Of a stretch of 60,502 bases of DNA, positions 55,396-60,502 are shown in pieces. This DNA comes from Streptomyces sp. PH10-H1 (GTDB taxonomy: Bacteria; Actinomycetota; Actinomycetes; Streptomycetales; Streptomycetaceae). Each line of letters begins with the position of its first letter. Position 1 is the stretch's first letter. Under the pieces are notes generated by a model. That model saw only the letters and a program-made list of their open reading frames with translations, searched no databases and was not told the origin of the DNA. The stretch lies in contig NZ_JASISZ010000054.1 in assembly GCF_030063355.1 (NCBI RefSeq), forward strand, positions 1 through 60,502. Direction: 5' to 3'. The position numbers were made by a program, and so were the translations under genes.

Positions 55396-58300
55396 TTAGT
55401 AGGCGAAAGCCGAGGAATCGAACGCGCTCGAGGCGTCGAACGCCGTCGGGTCGGTGACCCCGGCCGGAAGCGGCTCGTTGATCAGGTCTCCTACGATGTG
55501 CGCCTTGGTGGTGGCTGCGGTCAGGGTGATGGTCGCGGTGGTCCAGCCCGACGACGTCGCGCCGACCGCGGAGACGGTGACGGTCTCCTGGTTCGCCGTG
55601 TTCTGGCCCAGGACCAGCTGCTGCCCTGAGCAGAGCTGGACCGCCAGCGGGTTGACAGTGTCCTGAGAGGCGTTGACGACGATCGAGCTCACACCCGACG
55701 CGATGGTGGCGTTCAGGGTGGTGTGCCAGGCGGCGAAAATGCCGTAGGGGGTGACGTCGGCAGGGGAGCACTGGAGGGTCCAATGCGCCTCGTTGCCGTC
55801 GTCCATGTCGACCTGGATCTGCTCAATGAAAGCCTCGACCTGGATGGCCGGCTCCCCCGGGGGGCGGCGCATGATCCGCACGCGGGTACCGAGCTCCAAG
55901 CTCAGGCAGGTGATCCACAGCGCTGGCATCGCGCTCGGGTGCAGCCGCAGGGTGGAGACGCGTTCGGTGGGCTGCTTGTACCGGCTGAGCAGGTAGGACG
56001 TGGCGTCCTGGCATTCCGCGACGCTGGTGGAGTTGACGGTGCGCGTCATGGTGCGGGGAAAGTAGTTCTTGATCGACGTGGCGTCCTGCGCGTTGAAGAC
56101 CTGGCCGGTGGAGTCCTGGGTGACGGTGACGGTGTTCCCCAGGTGCGTGGAGTCGTAGTCGAAGGTGCAGTCCTCATACGGCCATTCGCCCAGGTCGGCC
56201 CGTTCCCCGAACGTATAGACGGGGGTGGTGGCGTTGTAGCGTGCGGAGCGGGCGCGGAACGTGATGGTCCCGGCCCGGTCGACGAAGTGCGCCCCGTTCT
56301 CGGTGTCCACGACTGCTTGCAGGGCGCTGACCGCGTCCTGGCCGTCCGTTTTGGCGGGGCCCATGGAGGTGGTCAGGCCGGTCTGGACGCTGGACGGGCC
56401 TATGTAGCCGGAGTAGCGCAGGATCCGCTGGTACCGGGCGTCCGTGCTCTCGCCCGTGCACGAGTTCTTCCAGGCGTTGTACAAGTTCGTGCAGTCGGTT
56501 CCGGTCAGGGCGGTCGGGAACTCGGCGACGAACGCCAGGTCGCCCTTGTAATTCCACGCCGAGCCGTTGCCGACGGTTGGGTCGATCCAGGCGCCGACGG
56601 AATCCGACACCAAGCCCGTGGGTTCCAGCAGCGGGTTGAAGCTGCCCCAGAAGGTGCTGGTCCCGTCCAGGTTGATGATGATCTGGGCGTTCGCGTGGGA
56701 GTACGAGGCGACGACCAGATGCCAGTTCGAGTCGGCCACGCTCGCGGTGGAAGGCTCGAATGCTGTCAAGTTGTTGGTGGGTCCGCTCATCATCAGCTGG
56801 AGGCGGCCGGTCGTCGGCACGATCTGCCAGTACAGGCGTGAGCCGCCGCCACGGGTACGGTCCAGGGACGACCACAGGATCGCCGCCGATGACGGCAGCG
56901 GGCCCGTGTAGCGGAACGCGAACATGCGCGTCCACGCGCCGGAGACGTTGGCGGGCCCGGTGATGCCCGCCCGCGTGAGGCTGATGAACGCCGCTCCGAC
57001 CTGGAGGTTCGTGCCCGGGTTGGGGTTGTCGAACGTGGACACGGTCCCACCGCTACCGGTGTAGACGCCGTTGACCGGGTCGGCGGCCGTGACCGCGGTC
57101 CCGAAAACCTGCGAGCCGAGGCCGAATTTGCTGTGGTCCGTCGGGGCGGGCGGATATGCGCCCGTGGCGTCCGTCGCCCACTGCGCCCCGGCAGGGTCGT
57201 TGAGCGGGAAGAAGAAGCGGGGACTGTGGGAGTTGATCTCCATGGCGAGCGGGCCTTGCAACTGGCGTTGCGACAGCAGGCTCAGTGCGTCCCCAGCGGC
57301 GGGCTGCACCGTGCCATACGTGCCGCCCTTGGTCCACTGCTGGGGCCAGCGCTCCACGAACCCGGCGAACATCGGATACCAGATGCCCGGTTGCACCCAG
57401 GCCGAGGCGGAGGCGCTCTTCTCCAGCATCCAGCCGTCGACCTGCACGTTGCACGTGGTGCCGGGTGCGGCGATGACCCGGACTCCGGTGTACATCAGTG
57501 CGGCGGTCGCTCCGGCCATACCGGTAGCGGTGATCGTCGTCCAGGCGGCGGTGGGCGATCCGGTCAGCGTCGTCGTGGTGCCCAGGGTGCTGGACACTGA
57601 CGCGTTGGCGGTGTTGGCCGTCTGGAAGTTCGCCGCGACCTGCACGCTGCTGGCGGCAGTGATGTTCCGGACGCGTAGCTGGACGGTGTAGGTCTGGCCG
57701 GGGATGACGCCAGGTTGCGGGGTGTAGCAGATCCAGAAGTTCGCGGTCGTCGTGGACGGCACCGAGAACTGCAGTACGTTTGCGCCCTGCCAGGCTGTGC
57801 CGGAGGCGACGATCTGCCCGGTCGTATCGGTCTGCGTGAAGATCGACGGCCCGGCGTTGCCTGCGTTGAGGGCGCCGAGCGGCTGGCCGCCCAGGTCCCC
57901 TCCCGTGGCCTGCACCTGCGTCAACATGTTGATCGTCGGCGGCCACTGGGCGCGCTTGCGGTACGGCTGAAACGGCACGATGTGGCCGGACCAGGGGCCG
58001 GCGGCGTTGACCGGGTCGAGGGAGCCGTCGTTGTTGACGAGAGTGGTGGTGTACTCGCCTGACCGGACCTGGTCCACCTCGTACTGGCGCCCGCGCTGCG
58101 AGGAGTTCGAACCCCGGGTGCGGTGGGTGACTTCGACGTAACGGTCCAATGGCGAGTCGCCGCCGTTGCAGTTCCAGTACGGCGCCCAGGCGTCCTCGAC
58201 CAGCGGCCAGTTCATGTTGCGGGGCCCGCCCGACACCGTGTTGACGTGCGAGATCGCCGCGAACATCCCTGCCGGTTCGGTGCCCGTCACACCGGCCTGG

Positions 58301-58800
58301 AACGCCACGGTGACCGCAGTGGGCGACCAAGTGTAGGGCATCGTCGCCCGGGTCGTCCACGTCCAGCCGTCCGGTGACGTCTCCGCGTACCAGTTGGCGG
58401 AGGCTTCGCGCAGCCGCCACCAGCCGTGCTGGTAGGAGTCGTAGGCGGGCAGCGTGTAGGTGGTGGTGACGCCTGCGGACTGCGCGGTCGCGGTGAACAC
58501 GCCACCGGTCCACGCGATGGTGGTGGAGTTGTTGGCGTCGAGGGTGAGTTTCATGACGGTGCGGGTGCTGCCGTTGCCGTTCTGGCAGACGGCGACCTGC
58601 GCGTACAGGGCTGACCCGGTCCCGTCGAATGGGCCGTTGGCGCCGAGGGTGTTGGTGGTGCCCGAGACCGTGGGGCAGGCGAGGATAGCGCGCTTGCTGA
58701 CGGTGTCCAGGCTGACCGCGCCGCCGGTGGAACCGTTCCAGAGACTGCTGTTGAATGCGGCGTCCGTGAACGGGTCGATGAGTGATGCCAGTGCGGCCAT
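55396..58800 (-). CDS. Large minor tail protein (LamG-like domain inside)
   Basis: The product is 1134 aa. N-terminal beta-rich part (SLIDPFTDAAFNSSLWNGST, WRLREASANWYAETSPDGWTW). A segment around residues 220-260 (VEVTHRTRGSNSSQRGRQYEVDQVRSGEYTTTLVNNDGSLDP) is typical of tail proteins of actinobacterial siphoviruses. A concanavalin/LamG-like domain lies near residues 600-770 (WHLVVASYSHANAQIIINLDGT). The C-terminal part has TFRARSARYNATTPVYTFGER and a tail-hub-like end. It lies just downstream of the tape measure gene. It is probably part of the tail tip and host binding. Confidence 0.8.
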   Translation of the reverse strand: MAALASLIDPFTDAAFNSSLWNGSTGGAVSLDTVSKRAILACPTVSGTTNTLGANGPFDGTGSALYAQVAVCQNGNGSTRTVMKLTLDANNSTTIAWTGGVFTATAQSAGVTTTYTLPAYDSYQHGWWRLREASANWYAETSPDGWTWTTRATMPYTWSPTAVTVAFQAGVTGTEPAGMFAAISHVNTVSGGPRNMNWPLVEDAWAPYWNCNGGDSPLDRYVEVTHRTRGSNSSQRGRQYEVDQVRSGEYTTTLVNNDGSLDPVNAAGPWSGHIVPFQPYRKRAQWPPTINMLTQVQATGGDLGGQPLGALNAGNAGPSIFTQTDTTGQIVASGTAWQGANVLQFSVPSTTTANFWICYTPQPGVIPGQTYTVQLRVRNITAASSVQVAANFQTANTANASVSSTLGTTTTLTGSPTAAWTTITATGMAGATAALMYTGVRVIAAPGTTCNVQVDGWMLEKSASASAWVQPGIWYPMFAGFVERWPQQWTKGGTYGTVQPAAGDALSLLSQRQLQGPLAMEINSHSPRFFFPLNDPAGAQWATDATGAYPPAPTDHSKFGLGSQVFGTAVTAADPVNGVYTGSGGTVSTFDNPNPGTNLQVGAAFISLTRAGITGPANVSGAWTRMFAFRYTGPLPSSAAILWSSLDRTRGGGSRLYWQIVPTTGRLQLMMSGPTNNLTAFEPSTASVADSNWHLVVASYSHANAQIIINLDGTSTFWGSFNPLLEPTGLVSDSVGAWIDPTVGNGSAWNYKGDLAFVAEFPTALTGTDCTNLYNAWKNSCTGESTDARYQRILRYSGYIGPSSVQTGLTTSMGPAKTDGQDAVSALQAVVDTENGAHFVDRAGTITFRARSARYNATTPVYTFGERADLGEWPYEDCTFDYDSTHLGNTVTVTQDSTGQVFNAQDATSIKNYFPRTMTRTVNSTSVAECQDATSYLLSRYKQPTERVSTLRLHPSAMPALWITCLSLELGTRVRIMRRPPGEPAIQVEAFIEQIQVDMDDGNEAHWTLQCSPADVTPYGIFAAWHTTLNATIASGVSSIVVNASQDTVNPLAVQLCSGQQLVLGQNTANQETVTVSAVGATSSGWTTATITLTAATTKAHIVGDLINEPLPAGVTDPTAFDASSAFDSSAFAY

Positions 58801-58814
58801 GGCCTACCCCCTGC

Positions 58815-60502
58815 TCATCGGCGGTAGGGCTGGTAGGTCTTCGAATTGCGGCCGCCGAGGCGAAGCATCTGCTCCTCGACGACGTTCCGAAGGTCCCGGT
58901 CGGCGAGGACGGAGCCCGCGACGTGGACCGTCACGTGGTGATGGTGCACCTGACCCCCGCCGCCCCCGCCGATCGACAGGACGCCGAGGCCGCCGGAGGA
59001 TCCGGCGACCGACAGGGCTGCCGCGCCGACGAGGCGGCTTGTTGCGTGGCCGACGCGTGCCGTGGATCCGGCGATGCCGTCTGCGAACATTGAGCCGAGT
59101 TTGGCGCCTGCCAGGTCCGGTCCCCCGGAGCCGGACAGCGGGCCGTGCTTTGCCGGGGAGTGGTTAAAGAAGCCGGAGACGTAGGACGTGATGTCACCCA
59201 TGACGTTTCCGACGGCGCCGAACATGGACTTGATCCCGTCGATCAAACCTTGGATCAGGTTCTTTCCGGCGTCCCACAGGAGGGTTCCGAACCCGGACAC
59301 CATGCCTTTGATGGTCGATATGCAGTCACCGAGGGCTTGGCTGACGAGTTTCTTCAAATCGCCCCAGACCTTCCCCCATTTCCCGGTGATAATGTCCAGA
59401 ACGAGACCGATGGTATTCATCACAAGGTGCATCGCGGTTTTCACGACGCCTGAGACAAGCCCCCAGATGATTTTGGCTGTGTCCCAGATAATTCCCCAAG
59501 TAGTGCGCCAGGACGAGACGACAACGCTGAGCAGTCCCTTGAAGGCGTCCCACCAGACTTTCGCGGCGAGTTGTATGTATTTGAACATGAATTTCGCCGT
59601 GGTGATCACCTGTTGGCCGTGCTCGTGCCACCACGAGGTCAGGTCCGCGATCCGGTCTTTCACCCACGCGATCACATTCTGGTTGAACCATTTCACCGCC
59701 GTCTGCACGGCCTTGAAAGTTTTGTCCCAGGCGTCGATGAAAGTCTGCTTGTGCTGCCCCCACCAGGTCACCAGGGCGGCGATCACCTTCCGCGCGTTGG
59801 GGATGACCACGGTCGTAAACCAATGGATCACCTCACCGGCCACATGCCAGGCAGTCTTGAAAGCGCCCTTCAGGAACCGGCCGACATTGTCGACGATATT
59901 GCGGAACTTCTCGCAGTGCTGGTAGGCGTAGACGAGCGCACCACCGATAGCGATGATCGCCCCAGCAATCAGAATCTCCGGCCCGATCGCCGTAATGACC
60001 GCAGCGCCGAGCGCGATGACCGCCGCCACCAAGGTTGTTCCAATTGCCCCCGCCAGGGCCATGACAGCGCCCTTGTGGTCCGTCAGCCAGCCCACGCCCT
60101 TTTGGATCCAGCCGAGGAACTTCTCCACATACGGCATCAGCACCGTGCCGAGCTTGATGCCCAAATTCACGAGCGTCGCCTCGGTCTGCTTCAACTTGAA
60201 ATTGAAGTTCTCCTGAGTCTTCTGCCAAGCGCTCTGGAAATTCCCCATATTGGAGGCGTTGCTGATATCCCCGAATTTTTTCTTCAGGCCGTCGAGGTTC
60301 GACATCAGCGTCATGATCGCCTTGTCGCTTCGGCCACCACCGAAGATCTTCGCCAGGACACTGTCGGCCTCCGTGCCGGACACCCCGGCCCGCTGCAGGC
60401 TGTCCTTGAGGTCCTTCAGCGCCACATACAGGCCGTCCGGCTGCTTCAGGTCCATGGCCAGCTTGTTCTGCGTGATGCCGGCCTTCTTCATGGCCTGCTC
60501 CA
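58815..60502 (-). CDS. Tape measure protein (C-terminal part, runs off the window)
   Basis: At least 562 codons are visible; the true start lies to the right. Long amphipathic and hydrophobic helices (VMALAGAIGTTLVAAVIALGAAVITAI; ILIAGAIIAIGGALVYAYQH), Trp-rich repeats (WWGQHKQTFIDAWDKTFKAV; WWHEHGQQVITTAK) and the terminal FFNHSPAKHGPLSGSGGPDLAG motif are typical of siphovirus tape measure proteins. It sets tail length and helps DNA ejection. The C-terminus has HHHHVTVHVAGSVLADRDL. Confidence 0.85.
   Translation of the reverse strand, partial: EQAMKKAGITQNKLAMDLKQPDGLYVALKDLKDSLQRAGVSGTEADSVLAKIFGGGRSDKAIMTLMSNLDGLKKKFGDISNASNMGNFQSAWQKTQENFNFKLKQTEATLVNLGIKLGTVLMPYVEKFLGWIQKGVGWLTDHKGAVMALAGAIGTTLVAAVIALGAAVITAIGPEILIAGAIIAIGGALVYAYQHCEKFRNIVDNVGRFLKGAFKTAWHVAGEVIHWFTTVVIPNARKVIAALVTWWGQHKQTFIDAWDKTFKAVQTAVKWFNQNVIAWVKDRIADLTSWWHEHGQQVITTAKFMFKYIQLAAKVWWDAFKGLLSVVVSSWRTTWGIIWDTAKIIWGLVSGVVKTAMHLVMNTIGLVLDIITGKWGKVWGDLKKLVSQALGDCISTIKGMVSGFGTLLWDAGKNLIQGLIDGIKSMFGAVGNVMGDITSYVSGFFNHSPAKHGPLSGSGGPDLAGAKLGSMFADGIAGSTARVGHATSRLVGAAALSVAGSSGGLGVLSIGGGGGGQVHHHHVTVHVAGSVLADRDLRNVVEEQMLRLGGRNSKTYQPYRR

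Larger units (their letters stand above)
38990..60502. mobile_element. Prophage (left ~21.5 kb), siphovirus type
   Basis: It starts at the break in the acyl-CoA dehydrogenase gene and continues beyond the window. It carries regulators and small accessory genes (39.5-48.1 kb), an Rsr/Y RNA locus (48.4-50.6 kb), accessory surface-type genes (50.7-53.6 kb), a lysis cassette (53.7-54.8 kb) and tail genes (54.8-60.5 kb). Codon use is less strictly GC3-biased than in the host part, and non-coding DNA is more AT-rich in places. Integrase, replication, terminase and head genes must lie to the right. Whether it is intact cannot be judged here. Confidence 0.9.

Noticed and set aside
38990..60502. Integrase or recombinase gene
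   Set aside because: No protein with serine- or tyrosine-recombinase motifs is encoded in the visible part; it must lie beyond the right edge.

Overview
The window is very GC-rich with strong third-position GC, many GTG and TTG starts, and stop-start overlaps between genes (ATGA, GTGA). Its genes (futalosine-pathway mqnB and mqnD, the iron regulator dmdR1, DUF3027, DUF2530) point to a Streptomyces chromosome. From memory, mqnD-mqnB, the serC region, citrate synthase-pdxH and dmdR1 occur in a similar order in S. coelicolor (around SCO4326-SCO4394). This synteny was not checked.

Bases 1 to about 38,990 are ordinary chromosome. In order: a HAAS-domain membrane protein, a HAD phosphatase, a cold-shock protein, mqnB and mqnD, an MFS protein, DUF3027, and a sacsin-like ATPase. 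Next come a MarR regulator divergent from an MFS pump and an NAD(P)-binding protein, a CtpE-like P-type ATPase, and a purine permease. A second MarR-MFS pair with thpR follows, then an aldo/keto reductase, an SGNH hydrolase, serC, a large FAD/Fe-S oxidoreductase, citrate synthase, pdxH, a PAS protein, a SIS protein, dmdR1, a universal stress protein, an orphan winged-helix regulator and an FUSC-type membrane protein. Between pdxH and the PAS gene there is a compact minus-strand RNA locus with its own promoter, a 12-codon reading frame and a terminator-like hairpin.

At about 38,990 an acyl-CoA dehydrogenase gene is reduced to its last 28 codons and prophage DNA begins. It continues to the right edge. 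The left arm carries a LexA-type box, an XRE regulator, a coupled stack of tiny genes, a TPR-type XRE regulator, a 2H phosphoesterase, a GNAT enzyme, a DUF6221 plus HIT pair, a DinD/BRO-type protein, DUF6233 and two small DNA-binding proteins. The right arm is the late region of a siphovirus read on the minus strand: tape measure, large minor tail protein, C1q-like tail protein, CHAP endolysin, holin, membrane proteins, a collagen-like protein, an HNH-like protein and a GH43-like secreted protein. No integrase, head, terminase or replication genes are in view.

The most interesting locus is at 48,452-50,566: a phage-borne Ro60/Rsr gene (TROVE plus vWA) preceded by three tandem Y RNAs on the same strand. 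Two of them contain a complete tRNA-like module in permuted order (T arm, UUCG-capped acceptor stem, D arm). The third is a minimal Y RNA without it. All three share an asymmetric internal loop (5' AGCGMA, 3' N5-GUAC) between GCGA/UCGC and an upper helix, and the helices covary between units. The last Y RNA ends 25 nt before the rsr start codon. Beside the rsr 3' end lie short hairpins resembling degenerate type I-E CRISPR repeats.
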